Source: Acanthornis magna
Taxonomy: Eukaryota > Chordata > Aves > Passeriformes > Acanthizidae
Length of the DNA stretch: 64,000 nucleotides
Reading direction: 5' to 3'
NCBI GenBank assembly: GCA_036785705.1
Contig: JAWUZG010000015.1
Location: 1,240,001-1,304,000, forward strand
Shown one piece after another: positions 46,942-58,386 of this stretch. The notes under the pieces were generated by a model. The model did not search any database. It was not told the DNA's origin and worked only from the letters and a program-made list of their open reading frames with translations. The first letter of the stretch is position 1; each line of letters begins with the position of its first letter. The translations under genes and the position numbers were made by a program.

Positions 46942-48320
46942 AGGCCAGGAATCCTTGCCTCGCCCACTGAGATGTGCCCAACGAACACAGCATCCCGTGG
47001 TGAGTGCTGCCCGAGCTCCCTGCTGAGCCTCCAGCAGGGCAGGGTCTTCCCAAAGACACACTCTGGTGCAAAGCAGATACCAGCCATGGGTCAGAACAGC
47101 CTCAAGACCTTGGAGAGAGACTCCTGATACCAGAATTCCTCTTTCTGGAACGCATTTTGCAGCTTCTGCTTTTGGCAGACCTGTCCAAGGCATCCACGCT
47201 GGAGCAGAGGCTGAGCTTTGCTTGGAGCAATCTCTGGTTGTGGCCAACGCTTGGTGGTGAGGAGAGAGGGAGCTCACATCTCATGGCTGCGTGCTTGGAG
47301 CTCTGTGAGCACCTGCACCTGCAAGAAGCAGGATCCTGGAGCATATTCCCTAATTTTCACCTTCTGATGTAGATGAAACAGCGGCTCAGGAGGTCATGTT
47401 TTGATCTCAGCATTAAAGCACTTCAGGAGAGACAGTTCCTGTTCAGGAAGAGTGAGTTATTTGAGGACTATCCCTGCCCAGCACATTTTTCTTCACTAAT
47501 GCCACTTCCTGGCTAGAAAGTCTCAATTCCAAGTCACATGTGTAAACATTGGAGCAGTCATTTATCCAGCGTACAATTTGTAGGGATGACAAGTCATTTA
47601 AATAGTGTGTGTAACGCAAAAAATCCCGGGACTGATTTAGTGGCTTTATTATTACCCTGTCAGGAAAATGAATGTTCTATTTGCACAAAGCATCCATTCA
47701 GGCTCCCTATCTGCAGCAGCAGAGAGGTTGGGATGCGGGCTGGGGTGTCCTGAGGATGGAGAGCTGTGTGGTGTCCCAGTTCCCAGTGGAAGTGGCCTTT
47801 CCCAGGATTGCCTGGCATTGGGAGCAGCACATCCCAATTACCGACGGAGGCCAACAACAGAGTGACAGACAGCCCTAAGTGTGAATCCACAGCAATGATT
47901 CACCCAGCAACTGGCTCCTTTCCAATGAAATGGTGGAAATTTTTCTTTTTTTTTTGGTTGGAGCAGAGGAGCCTCAGGGAAAAGCACAGGAAGGGAAATA
48001 TCAGCAACAAGCTCTGCAAACCCAGAAAATACTCGGCTCTGTTTTATAACAAGAGGAAGGAAGATGCTCTCCCACGTCTCCCGGCTTTTCTGCACTGTGT
48101 TTTCCAACAAGCACAGCCCAACAAGTGATAAATTGGCAGGGAGCAGCAGCAGGGGGCTGCTCCGGGGGGGAACATGAGGCAGGAGCGGGGAACAAGAAGG
48201 AAGGCATGGAAGGATGTCCTGCTGCAGCCCCCAGGGCCACTGAGAGGAGAGGGTCCAGCAGCCACCAGTGGGGTCAGCCAGTCATGGCCAGCCAGGCTCA
48301 GGGTGACAGGCCCTGGATCC
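46942..48320. other. No recognisable feature
   Basis: Unannotated. Only chance open frames and a short T run near 47945-47958. Confidence 0.4.
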
Positions 48321-48565
48321 AGCCAGGAAGCCAGGCCAGGAGCAGCAAGGCCAGGCCAGGAGCAGCAAGGCCAAGGCCAGGCCGGGAGCAGTGAGGCTAA
48401 GGCCAGGCCAGGAGCAGCAAGGCCAGGCCAGGCCAGGAGCAGCAAGGCCAGGCCGGGAGCAGTGAGGCTAAGGCCAGGCCAGGAGCAGCAAGGCCAAGGC
48501 TAAGGCCAAGGCCAAGACCAGGCTGGGAGCAGCGAGGCCAAGAGCAGGCTGGGACCAAAGGGCTT
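48321..48565. repeat. Irregular GGCCAGGAGCAGCAAGGCCA minisatellite
   Basis: About 245 bases of repeated AGGCCAGGAGCAGCAAGGCC and AGGCCGGGAGCAGTGAGGCTA units of about 20-30 bp, with extra AGGCCA hexamers between them. The two unit types alternate, and a composite of about 75-80 bp seems to occur two to three times. Open frames through it (ARPGAARPGQEQQGQGQAG type) are artefacts. Confidence 0.93.
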
Positions 48566-48653
48566 GAGCAAAGCAGGTGCCTCCAAGAAGGGAACTCCTG
48601 GCTCTTCCCCAGCAGCCCGACACCAGGCTACAGCTGCACCTCCACCAGAGCTG

Positions 48654-48865
48654 GCTCACAGAATTCCAGAATCCCAGAATCCAGAATCATTCTGGTTGGA
48701 AAAGCCCTCCCAGACCATCGAGTGCCCGATGCCCACCTTGTCACCAGCCCAGAGCACTGAGTGCCATGTCCGTCATTCCTTGGACACCTCCAGGGATGGG
48801 GACTCCAAACCTCCCTTGGAGCCCCTTCCAATGTTTAACAACCCTCTAAATGGAGAAAGCCCCCC
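48654..48865 (-). mobile_element. CR1 LINE 3' fragment, diverged
   Basis: On the plus strand it starts with repeated terminal motifs ('cacagaattccagaatccca' and 'gaatccagaatcattctggt') and continues 'ttggaaaagccctcccagac'. It then has the diagnostic 'ttggacacctccagggatgg ggactcc' and 'gccccttccaatgtttaaca accct'. It is clearly older than the copies with the 'gaagctgtggctgcccctgg' block. Confidence 0.85.
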
Positions 48866-50601
48866 TTGAATTCCCTCCTCACCTTGTGGGGTGCTTTTTT
48901 AGAGATGGCTTTTGAACACTTTTAGCGCAGTCTCTTTATTTTCCATATTCTGGAGCTTTTGGGAGGAAATAAAGGGAGTCACCAGGAGCCTGTGAGAGAC
49001 TCACAGGACTGCCCTGAAAGACTCATCCTCAATTCAACTTTGAGTTCCCTACCTCTCTTTCAGGGAGGGTGCATATCCCATGAGGCAGTTGTCTGGAAAA
49101 TATGTGGCCAGGGGGTAGAGACGGCTGTAAATATTCCCTGGTGTGATGGCAGCAACCTGGAGGAGGGAAAATAAACTGTCAGCTTGAGCAGTGAAAGAAC
49201 AAAGCTGTTAATAAGGGCATCAGAAGAAGCTGTGGAGCATGCTGCTGCACCATAGAGGGGATGCAGTGGGGTGGGATCCATGGGGGATTTTCCAGAGATC
49301 TCCCAGGGCAGCAGAGCCTTCCAGCAAATCCCTTTGGAAAGTTCCTCTGCCCTGTGGTGATGGGTGGGCAGACAGGGAGCCCTCCGAACGAAGCTGGGCC
49401 CTCACAATACTCCCTGTGCTTCTTCCAAAGTGAGGATGAACTCCGGAGAGTCCAGGAGATGTGTCCACTTACACCAGCCATGGTAAGGTGGGCTGGAGAG
49501 AAAATGAAACCTGAAGGAGAAGCAATGGTTAAAGCACTTTAACAGGTGAGGTAAGCAGATTTTTGTCCCTTTGTGTTATTCCTGACAGACTGCAAACAGA
49601 GGGAAGCTGAACCAGCCTGTCCTGCATTGCCACCTCTCTCTGCACCTGTGTTTTGATGAAGGCGCCCTTCATCATACGGGTTGTGTAAAGTAATTTATTC
49701 TGCCATTTTTGTTTCATTCCCTGCAGGTTTCAGAACCTTTTAGAGAGCCTTGGGTGAGGCTGTGGAGCTCCTGGAGCTGTGAGGCACCAGGACAGGCTGT
49801 CCATGGATATGAGGGCTGTATATTCCGGGAGGGTTTCAGAACACAGGCGGACAAGGCTCTCGGTGACCTGATCCAACCTTGAAGTTGCCTGATTTGAATT
49901 TGTCTATGATTCCAAATTCTCTATGCTACCGTAAGACTGGAAAAGAGATGTTTTATTAAAAGCTGGAATGTTTATTCAGTCTCTTAAATCTGCACACTCA
50001 AGAAAGGAGAAATGATTTCTTTTTATTTATAATAAAATTCGGAGGTTTCAGGACTAATCTGATCCAGACTTTGATGTCTTCTCTGCCTTACTTTTTGTTT
50101 TTTATTATTATTTTTAGTGATAAGGGCTTTGAAAACTAAACAAAAAACGCAGAAATTTTTAGTTAGAAAAGCAAGGGAAGTCCACTCCTGGCGACCTTTC
50201 CCTCTGGTTCTCTGAGGGATGTGTTGAAATTCCAAGCTGCTCTGGAAGCTGACTGCAAGGAGACACCACAGGAGCTCAGCTCTCCTGGAAATGCTCTCAG
50301 TGTGGGAGAGGGGAGAGGGGAGAGGGAGGCATTCAAGGACAAGGAAAGTGAGGCAGGGCAGAGCCAAGCTGCTCAGCAGTCAGATGGAATTAGTTCCTAC
50401 CAGCACTGGATCCCCCACTGGGCTTTACCTGCACTGGCAGCAGCAAGAGTGGAATGTCTGCCCCAATTCCGGAGCTGCCTGGTCTGGATCTGCCCAGGGG
50501 AGGGGAGATGTGGGCCAAAAAGTGCTTTTAGGCAAGGCTGGGACCTACTGAAGGGATGAGGTGGTGCAGGTGAGCAGGGCACAGGGTCACTGAGCTGTCT
50601 C
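48866..50601. other. Unannotated; one exon-like segment, one G-quadruplex motif
   Basis: No repeat is securely recognised. A 52-bp segment at 49431-49482 is framed by splice-like signals and reads openly (see findings). A guanine-rich motif lies at 50304-50326. The text at 49790-49925 is faintly CR1-like but too weak to call. Confidence 0.35.
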
Positions 50602-50998
50602 TGTGTTAGAAAATATATCAGTTTAAAAATTTTGTATAACTTTAGTCAAAGGCTTTGTTTGGAAAAGGAATTTTAAGTTTCTTTTCAGGATATTTTCTGC
50701 TAGGTGAGGACTGATGAACTCAACATAGGGACAGACTGGAGCAGCCCAAAGATCCCCAGAGAGATCAAGGCCATCCACGGAACATCAACAGAACATCGGT
50801 GGCCATCTCCAAACATCCACCCCAAAGCACCTCTGACAGAGCTGAAGACATCTCGCCCGGAAAGGACTGATAAGAGAATTGAAAAATAAAGATCTAATTT
50901 ACATTGGAGGTGAGGGGATCGGGATCCAAATGAAAACTGAATACTGAGGGCTGCACAACTCTGGACCAATGAACTTAGAAACAATGCATCTCTATGGG

Positions 50999-51019
50999 TT
51001 TTGACTGTATAAAATTTGG
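50999..51019 (+). promoter_or_regulatory. LTR TATA-like promoter element
   Basis: The sequence TATAAAATTTG (about 51008-51018) sits about 125 bases before the LTR's AATAAA, consistent with the U3 promoter and a short R region. It is likely to be inactive or silenced in the host; this is an inference from position. Confidence 0.5.
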
Positions 51020-51130
51020 GGGAAAATCCTGTAAAATCTGTGCATCATGGAATGATTCTCTCTGCACACCCGGGCTGTGTGTGGATGAGATGATTTTTTA
51101 CACCCTGGCCAGAACAACATCCTGGCCAGA

Positions 51131-51136
51131 TAATAA
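51131..51136 (+). promoter_or_regulatory. LTR polyadenylation signal AATAAA
   Basis: AATAAA within 'ggccagataataaagtgatg', followed about 45 bases later by a GT-rich region. It supports the LTR call and its plus-strand orientation. Confidence 0.65.
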
Positions 51137-51200
51137 AGTGATGCCTTGACTCTCTGACACTAAAAATGTTGTTGGAGGGTTTTTGTTTTTCCCCCAGTTT

Positions 51201-51290
51201 TGGTGACACCTGCCCTGCTGGGTCCCTCTCCCTGGCTCCAAAAAGATCCGAGGGGTTCAACAGCTGCTGGAGGCTGGGGAAGGCACTTGC
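51201..51290 (+). mobile_element. Possible retroviral leader remnant
   Basis: Begins TGGTGACACCTGCCCTGC directly after the LTR end, in the place of a tRNA primer-binding site. It continues with 'tgggtccctctccctggctc', which I associate with retroviral leader sequence next to this LTR type. If correct, the element is a 5' LTR with a short internal remnant, and the rest of the provirus has been lost. The right edge is arbitrary and no gag frame is intact. Confidence 0.4.
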
Positions 51291-53503
51291 AGTGGGAATG
51301 CTGGGAAAAGGAGGGCTGATGCCTCAGGAAGGGGGAATTTCCTGGGTAAGATGGACCAGGACACGTCTGAGTGTGGAATTTGGAGTCACATCATTAGTGT
51401 GGGATGGGGATCTGATTAACTGCACAATTAGCCCATGAAATGAGTGGGGCTTTCTCTTCTGCTTAGCATGGAAATGGAATAATTGAACAATTAAAGAAAA
51501 GTGTGATGTGTTAAAAGAAAAAAAAACCCAAGCCAATCAAATGGAGAATCCATAGCTGAACACAACACAGATATGGAAATGCTGCACAAGGAAAGATAGG
51601 AATGCAATTTCCAGACCCTCTGTTCCCAGAGGGCCTCAGCTCTCTCCAGGAAGAGTTCCTTGCAGCTGTCCTTGTCTCTGTGCCTGAATGAAGGATCCTG
51701 ATGGATAAATACCGTCTGGTATCAGGAGTGAGGAGAGCTGGCAGCTGGAGGAGAGCACACTGGAACGTGCATTCATTCTGGTGAATGACCCCAAGCAGAG
51801 CATGGAAAACCTAAAATGATCAATATCCTTGACTGTGAGCCAGGTGACAATGGAGGGAATACAGGGAAAAGTTGTAGGAAGAGCCTGGATGATCTTTGAG
51901 AGCAATGGTGAGGGGGGGAAGAAGGCTTGAGAGAGGATTCAAAATGAAATCTGTCAACTGAAACTGCCTTAGAAGGTCTGCCTTGCAGCTCTTTTTCTGA
52001 AAATGCAGGGGGTTAGAAGAGGTTTCATTTTTTCTTTTCTTTATTTTGTGTTAATTTCTTTTATTTTAAAAAGTACCTGTGGGTTTAAGCTTCTACTGCT
52101 GTTTCTACTGCTTGGATTCTGTCCCAAAGCTGAGGGGAACCCAATGCCCATATAAATGCCCTCTATAAGAATTCCCATTCATTTCGATGGATCCACACCA
52201 GCTCAAACTCCTGCCAGGAAGAACCTTTTACCAATCTTTTGGGCAATATCTGCACCCGTGGAAGAAAATTCACTACGAGAAACCAAAAAGCCACCAGGGA
52301 CCCTGGCACCCTGAGGGACAGGGCCTGGTTATGGGTTATCCTTGGGAAATGTGGCTGCACAGGGACAAATGAGTGGGAATTCTCTAACTCCACATGAGGC
52401 ACTTTGGCTGGCTGGACACTGAACTCTCTGTGCTGTTTGGTGCCTCCTGAAACACACTCTCCACAGGAGAGGATGTTTTTAAAATCCTCGCATCACTTCT
52501 GTCCATCCCTCCTCAAACCAGCCATGCCACTAACAGCAGTAAATGTGTTTATTTTCCTGCTCTATCTTGTTAAACTCCTGCTTTTCTGTGCTGCTGCACA
52601 TCAGAGATGTTAACTCTGCGCTAACCTGGCAAAGCTAGAGAGCTGCGCCCAGGGGACAGCGAGGGAGAGGTTGGTGGGGAGGCATCCAGCAGCTGAAGCA
52701 GAAAAAATGTGACTTTATAAATCCTTCATCCCCTGCATCTTCCCAGAAACATTTCTCAGCAACTTCCTTATGGAAAATTAAACTCTTCTCTGGCAAGGAA
52801 AAACACTCACGGAACGTCTGTGCTTCAACACAGCCTCGCTCTGGTGTTTATTTGGAACAGCAGGGCTTGCCTTGGCTTCTGTACTCGGTTTGCCTGGTCT
52901 CAGGGCAAAATAAAACCAAGGAAAGCATCTCTGAGCCTGGCTGACAATGTAGCCTGAAGGGTACAAGGGTGGAGAAGCTTCAGAAAATGAGGCAGGAGCT
53001 GCTGGGACCATCACAGCTCGTCAGGAGGAGCAGAGCACTGCTGAGAGCCCCTCTCTCTCTGCCTGAGAGCGCAGCAGGGCCAGCCCAGGTTTGTGCAGAT
53101 GCCTGCACCCCATCCCTGCGTTGGGAGCACCCCCAGGAGGCTGGGGATGGCTTCTGCTGGAGTTTCCCCAGCTGGAGCTGCTCCCAGGGGGAGTTTGCCT
53201 GGCTGAGGGTGCCCGTGCTGCCCCTGCCCAGGGAGCTGTGGCTGAGCCCATCTGGCATCAGGGATGAAAGGCCAGGGCTGGCACGAGGATTTTGGAGCCC
53301 TGTATCAAAAGTTTCCATGGGATTTCCCAGAAATACCAAATCCCCTGGACAGGGACCCTCAGCTGGGAGTTCTGCTCATGGGTCATGGTGTAAAACTTGG
53401 GGCTCAGGGGGCATCAAAGCTGCCATTTAATGGGTCCATGGTTCTGGAGAAGCACTTAAAAGCCACAGAGCTAACAGCCTTGTCCTGGAGAGTTATCCAA
53501 GAG
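51291..53503. other. No recognisable feature
   Basis: Unannotated 2.2 kb. The first few hundred bases could be decayed internal retroviral sequence, but no protein similarity is visible. The rest shows no repeat or gene. Confidence 0.35.
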
Positions 53504-53640
53504 CACAGAATCGTGGAATCACAGAATCCAGGATGGTTTGGGTTGGAAGGGACCCTCCAGATCATCGATTTGCAGCTCCCTGCCATGGGCAGTACCACTG
53601 ATGGCAGGCACTCCTTAACCCATGCACCATCCCAGAGCAG
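53504..53640 (-). mobile_element. CR1 LINE 3' fragment (short)
   Basis: The plus-strand start 'gcacagaatcgtggaatcac agaatccaggatggtttggg' holds three copies of the terminal motif. Then come 'ttggaagggaccctccagat catcg' and 'ctccctgccatgggcagtac'. Beyond about 53600 the match to CR1 weakens. Confidence 0.85.
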
Positions 53641-54721
53641 GAGCATCCTGCAGATGAAATGCAGCAGGAAGGAAAATGAGCTGAGATCCTCTTGTTCAGG
53701 GCATTTCCAGAAGAAGGCTGGGGAACAGGTCTCTCCTAGGCCCCAGCAGAGCACTGCCAGGCCCCAAAGAGTCACAAAAAGCAGATCCTAAGAGGATAAG
53801 ACACAAAGAGAACACAAATGCAAGGTGTGGGCAGGCTTGGCCTTTGCCAGAGCCTGGGGACAGGCAGAGCTGTGCATGGGTGGAGGGAAGCATCCATGAG
53901 GAAAATCACAGCCTCAGCTCAGCCAAGAGCAAATCCTGGGAGCCTCTGCCTGGCTTTGGTCACAGCAAAAAGGAACAGCCAGCCATGGCATCTCTCGGGA
54001 TCATTGCCCAGCCCACGCTGTGGGGTGTGAAGGGAATCCTTGTGGGGTGATTCCATGGCCAACAAACACTGCGATCCCTCATCACCTGGGCTGGGGATGA
54101 GCAGGGACTCGGTGCAGAGCTGGAGTGGGACATTTGGGGAGCCAGAATGGCTTTACAGCCCCCTCACCCTCTTGAGGCTGCTCCTCTTGATTTGCTCTGA
54201 CTTCGCTGATATTTTTGGAGAAAAGTGAATGACAGACTATGAGAGACCATCATTGCCCTTCCTGCTTTACAGAGCACAGTTTTTCCTTTCAGGCAGCTTT
54301 GTTTCAGAAGCCCCAGGTGCAGGAAAAGCTGATCCCAAAGGACTGGGATGCTCTGCGTTTGATTTTCAAAGGCTGTTGGTGTGGTTGGCCAACAGTTCTA
54401 AATAGGTGGCACTGCCAAGGCTGGCATCAAACCCAACATACTGGAGGGAAACAGAAGAAAAGCAGCTTTTGCCAGCGGACTTTGATGTCCTTTGTTTCCA
54501 AGTGACAGCACCCTCAGCACCCTCAGCCCATTTCCTGCCCCTGCTGCTGCAGAGCATTTCAGAAGTTCTGCTCTGGTCCCACTCCTGGGAGCTTTGCTCG
54601 TGCACCTCATCACAGGGACAGTGTTCAGAGTGAATTTCCCTCTGGTTCTGTTGTTTTATGGATTTATGGTTCCCTCCCAGGATTCCAAGAGTCCAGGAGG
54701 GCGATCCAGGCCCCTTCTGTC
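53641..54721. other. No recognisable feature
   Basis: Unannotated sequence between two minus-strand CR1 fragments. No gene recognised. Confidence 0.4.
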
Positions 54722-54845
54722 TTCAGAATCTTGAAAATTGTTTAAGTTGGACAAGACCTTTAGGACCATTGAGTCCAACCATTCCCCCAGCACTGCCAAG
54801 CCCCTAAACCATGTCCCCAAGTGCCACATCCACTCATCTTTTCTA
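54722..54845 (-). mobile_element. CR1 LINE 3' fragment, older subfamily
   Basis: Plus-strand text 'gtttaagttggacaagacct ttaggaccattgagtccaac' followed by 'cccagcactgccaagcccct aaaccatgtccccaagtgcc acatccactcat', the classic older avian CR1 3' pattern. It is distinct from the 'gccatgggcagggacacctc' type that dominates the window. The outermost motif (TTCAGAATCTTGAAAA) is decayed. Confidence 0.88.
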
Positions 54846-55807
54846 TCCCCCCAGGGTATTGTTGCTTCAAAGCTTGAATTATCAATCTTCTCCCACAATG
54901 GGCACTTTGTTAAAACCCAAATGTTTTGTGAAACACACCAGTGTTCTCAGAAATGCTGCTCTTCTGTAACAGGTTTCTTTTCTTCGTCGTGTGGATGAAG
55001 TGACAATGTCACAATATTTATCTGTTTCTCAGCTTGTTTTGCTGATGACATTGCTGCTGAGGAGTGCTCTTGTCACTCTTGAAGAATTCTCCGTGTTTGC
55101 AGTGACTACAGGAAGAAACTTCCCACAGGAATTGATGGAAGGATCTCTGAGCTGATTAAATAAAACCCTGCTGGGCCAGACACCCCCAACTCCTACATTT
55201 GGGGGTTGTGAAAAGAACTGGTGAGTTCTGCTCCAGCAGGTTCCCCCAACAGGAGGGAAAATTGCAGTGGTGTTATTGGGGAATAGGGTTTGGATATTGG
55301 TCCTTCCTTCTGCCCCCTCCCCACCACTGTTCCTGCTGAGCTTCATTCCCTACAAACTCCTCATTCCTTACACAAAAATCAGCCCTTGTCACCTTCACCC
55401 ACTGCTTTTTATATTACACCTCCTCTGAAATAATATAGCTATTACAAAATAATGTAATTTTACACCCTCCCACCCCAATTTCATCAGTCACCACAGTGCA
55501 CTGTGGTTGCCTTTAATTTATCCTCCTAGCAATTAAAATGTGTACCTATTTCTGCAGGCTCCTTAAATCCAGTACCACTTTAGATATTTCTACCAAGAAA
55601 ATAATTGGGTTTGTACTGAGGAGATGAACTTCTTGATTACTGAATTCTGCAAAAGGCCACATCCTCCTTGTTTTGCTTTTTTTAAATTACTCTTTTGCAG
55701 TTTTCCTTGTGTAGAACATTCTGTGTTTTACAAGTTAATGGCTTTCTAAATGTTCTTTTTCTTTAGGTTTTCCTCCAGAAAAAAGGTGAGAAGACATTTC
55801 ATAAAAG
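54846..55807. other. No recognisable feature; AT-rich
   Basis: AT-rich unannotated sequence, especially 55360-55790, with no repeat or gene that I recognise. Confidence 0.4.
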
Positions 55808-56030
55808 ACACAGAATAGTTTGGGATTGGAAGAGCCCTTAAAGCTCATCCAGTCCCAAGGGCAGGGACACCTCCCACTGTCCCAGGCTGCTCCAAGCCCT
55901 GTCCAGCCTGGCCTTGGACACTGCCAGGGATCCAGGGGCAGCCACAGCTTCTCTGGGCAACCTGTGCCAGGGCCTGCCCACCCTCACAGGGAAGGAGTTC
56001 TTCCATATATTCGGTATAAAACTCTCCTGT
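55808..56030 (-). mobile_element. CR1 LINE 3' fragment
   Basis: Starts at 'gacacagaatagtttgggat' on the plus strand and runs through CAGGGACACCTCCCACTGTC, CCTGGCCTTGGACACTGCCA and GCCACAGCTTCTCTGGGC to 'acagggaaggagttcttcca'. It has a short deletion after 'atccagtcccaagg', where sister copies have CCATGG. Confidence 0.9.
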
Positions 56031-57829
56031 TTTCCACCCCTGTGCCAGCGAATTCAAAGGAGAACAAAAGCACATTCCTGGATGCAATTTGTGTCACACT
56101 TTCCAAGTAAGCTGAACAGGAAAGGGAAGCAATTTAGGACATGAATTATTGTTAGAGTATCTCTAGGCTTGGGTAATTATTTCGGAGGGAAGAAAAAAAA
56201 AGGAATAAAAGGTGTTTTTCTCAGTCTTGTAATTGAGAGCCTGGGAGAAGTCGCAGTGATCCCCTGCCTGACTCCCCTGCCCCAGCAGCCATGTGGGAAG
56301 GGGAGCTGACTGCAATCTGTGCTGTGTCCTCACTCCCTTCTCAGGCTGTCATCCCTCCTGATGGAACCTCGCCCCCAGCCCATCCCCTGGGGCTGCTGGA
56401 GCACACTCCCTGCTCCACAAAATACCTGGGAAGGTCCTCCGGCCTCCAGGGGGTGAGGATGGAGCTGGTAGGGCAGGAGTTGATTTCTTTTCTGTTGCTT
56501 TTCAGTTGTTCTGTTCACTTGTTTTTCTTTCCTCCAGTAATGGGAAAGGAGAATGGATTTTTGTTAGTTAAAGATTGATTTCAGTGGTAGGTCATTCAGC
56601 ATGACCAAGGAAATGGGCCTGAGATCATCCCAAAAGTTATCTTTAGATGGAGCGAGACGTATTTCCCACATACAGAATATTTTCCACATATATCCCTACC
56701 CAGAAAATACATTTGTATGGAGAATATGCATTGCACAGCATCTACTTATACATCAGTGTGAGGGTGTTGTTCTCACTGAAGGAGGAATCAGGGATCCTGT
56801 GCAGCCTGAAATGTCCTGACCCTGCTGCACCAGGGACCTGAACACATTTTCTGGGCTTTTTTTTCCTCTTGCATTCCCAATTTGTCCCTGCCCTTTGGAT
56901 ATTAATGGGAAAACTTGTTCTGCTGTTGAAAAAAATGGTGTTGTCGCTCAAACGACCCTGTGAATGAAGGAGGAAAATCCCAACCTGATAAATTTGTAAG
57001 CTACAGTGGTGGGAAAGAGGAGTAGTGGTAATAGAGGAGTTGGGGAGGAAAGCTCCATTGGTTTGGGGGTTAAAGGGTTTGAAAAGCTGGGGATGAGTGT
57101 GGAGATCTCTGTCAGCCTCCACCCTTTGGGCAAAGCCTGGATCTGTATTGTGCCAAATTTCCAGACAGGCCACAACTGCTCCAGTGTGTTCACCTGGGCT
57201 TAAAAACCTGGGAAATGCCTGACTGATGAGGCTTCAGAAAAACAGAGGTCTTTGCAGCGAGTCATGAATCACTCCCCTCCATCTGTCCCTACGAGCCACA
57301 CGAGTTCTTTAGAAACCAGCACAAATTGAGCAATAACAGCTAATAAAAAATGTATTCCTGGAGAAAAATAGTTTCTAAAAATGTATTCACAGGACACATT
57401 TGTTGAATCCAAATGAGAGGTAAATACGAGCCCTGCCGTCTGCATCCTGTCCTCAGATAAAGTGAGGAGAAAGGAGCTTTCTTTTTTAGTTCCTTCTTTT
57501 CAGTTTTCCTCTCAAATGCAGGCAAACAAGCACACGGAATTGTGCTCCTGCTCCTTTCATCCCTGTGCACTTCAAGGAAGGGCTCTCAGACATTTTCATT
57601 CCAGCAGATCAAATAGCTGAGATTTCCCCTCTATCTCTCGCCTTGCTCCTTTCCCCTCCCGTTCCCACACTCCAAACCAAGGCTACCCTGGAGCACGGGG
57701 GATTTGGAAGAGGTTTGGCTGCGTGGGGCGAGGCTGGCTCAGAGCCTGGGCAGGGGTCAGCCAGCCCTGCTGGGTTTCAAAGGCTGAACATGGGGACAAT
57801 CTGAGGCTGGATGTCTTGAACAGCTTCTG
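56031..57829. other. No recognisable feature
   Basis: About 1.8 kb without a recognised element. Open frames are short and overlapping. Confidence 0.4.
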
Positions 57830-58386
57830 TAGGAGAGCTGCTGCTGTTGTGGGTCAGCTCCAGCAGGGCCAGCAGGGCTGGGGCAGTGCCTGTCCCCTGT
57901 GCTGAGACACCTCCTCAGCTCCTGGGGGCAGCTCTGGACCCCTCAGGACAGCAATAAAGGCATTGAGGGGCTGCAGCGTGTCCAGGGAAGGGAATGGAGC
58001 ACCAGGAGTGACTGTGGGGCTCAGCCTGGAGAAAAGGGACCAGGGGGACCTTGTGGCTCTGCACAGCTCCTGACAGGAGGGGACAGCTGGGAGGGGTCAG
58101 GCTCTGCTTCCAGGGAACAGGGACAGGAGGAGAGGGAATGGCCTCAATTGCACAGGGGAGGTTCAGGTTGGGTTTCAGGGAGAATTTCTTCATGGAAAGC
58201 GTGGTCAGCCCAGCACAGCTGCCCAGGGCAGGGCTGGAGTCCCCATCCTGGGGTGAATTTAGAAGCTGTGTGGATGTGGCACTTGGGGACATGGGGCAGT
58301 GGTGGCCTGGGCAGTGCTGGGGGAATGGTTGGACTCGGTGATCACAGAGGGCTTTTCCCACCACAGTGACTCTGTGATTCTCAAGG
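57830..58386 (+). mobile_element. CR1 LINE 3' fragment (longest here)
   Basis: The longest CR1 remnant. It reaches upstream to 'tgctgagacacctcctcagc tcctgggggcagctctggac', then 'gtgtccagggaagggaatgg' and 'gggctcagcctggagaaaag', 'ccttgtggctctgcacagct' and 'ctgacaggaggggacagctg'. It ends with 'gttggactcggtgatcacag agggcttttcccaccacagt gactctgtgattctcaagg'. It is of the same subfamily as 62790-63201. Reading frames of the CR1 polyprotein are disrupted. Confidence 0.93.

Larger units (their letters stand above)
50602..51196 (+). mobile_element. Endogenous retrovirus LTR (copy C)
   Basis: A candidate LTR of about 595 bp starting TGTGTTAGAAAATATATCAG and ending ...CCCCCA at 51195-51196. A TATA-like CTGTATAAAATTTG is at about 51005-51019. 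An AATAAA polyadenylation signal is at about 51131-51136, followed by a GT/T-rich stretch (GTTGTTGGAGGGTTTTTG), the usual order U3-R-U5. TGG begins four bases downstream of the terminal CA at 51201, where a primer-binding site is expected. I recall similar LTR text from songbird genomes but cannot name the family. The left boundary is a judgement, since no target-site duplication could be confirmed. No second LTR was found. Confidence 0.7.

Noticed and set aside
49790..49925. Faint CR1-like text (gacaaggctctcggtgacctgatc)
   Set aside because: Only one short block resembles CR1 and the terminal region is not recognisable, so I did not annotate it.
57830..58386. Possible CR1 open reading frame in the longest copy
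   Set aside because: The copy begins near the end of the polyprotein region and frames are interrupted. Only 3' untranslated and terminal coding remnants are present.
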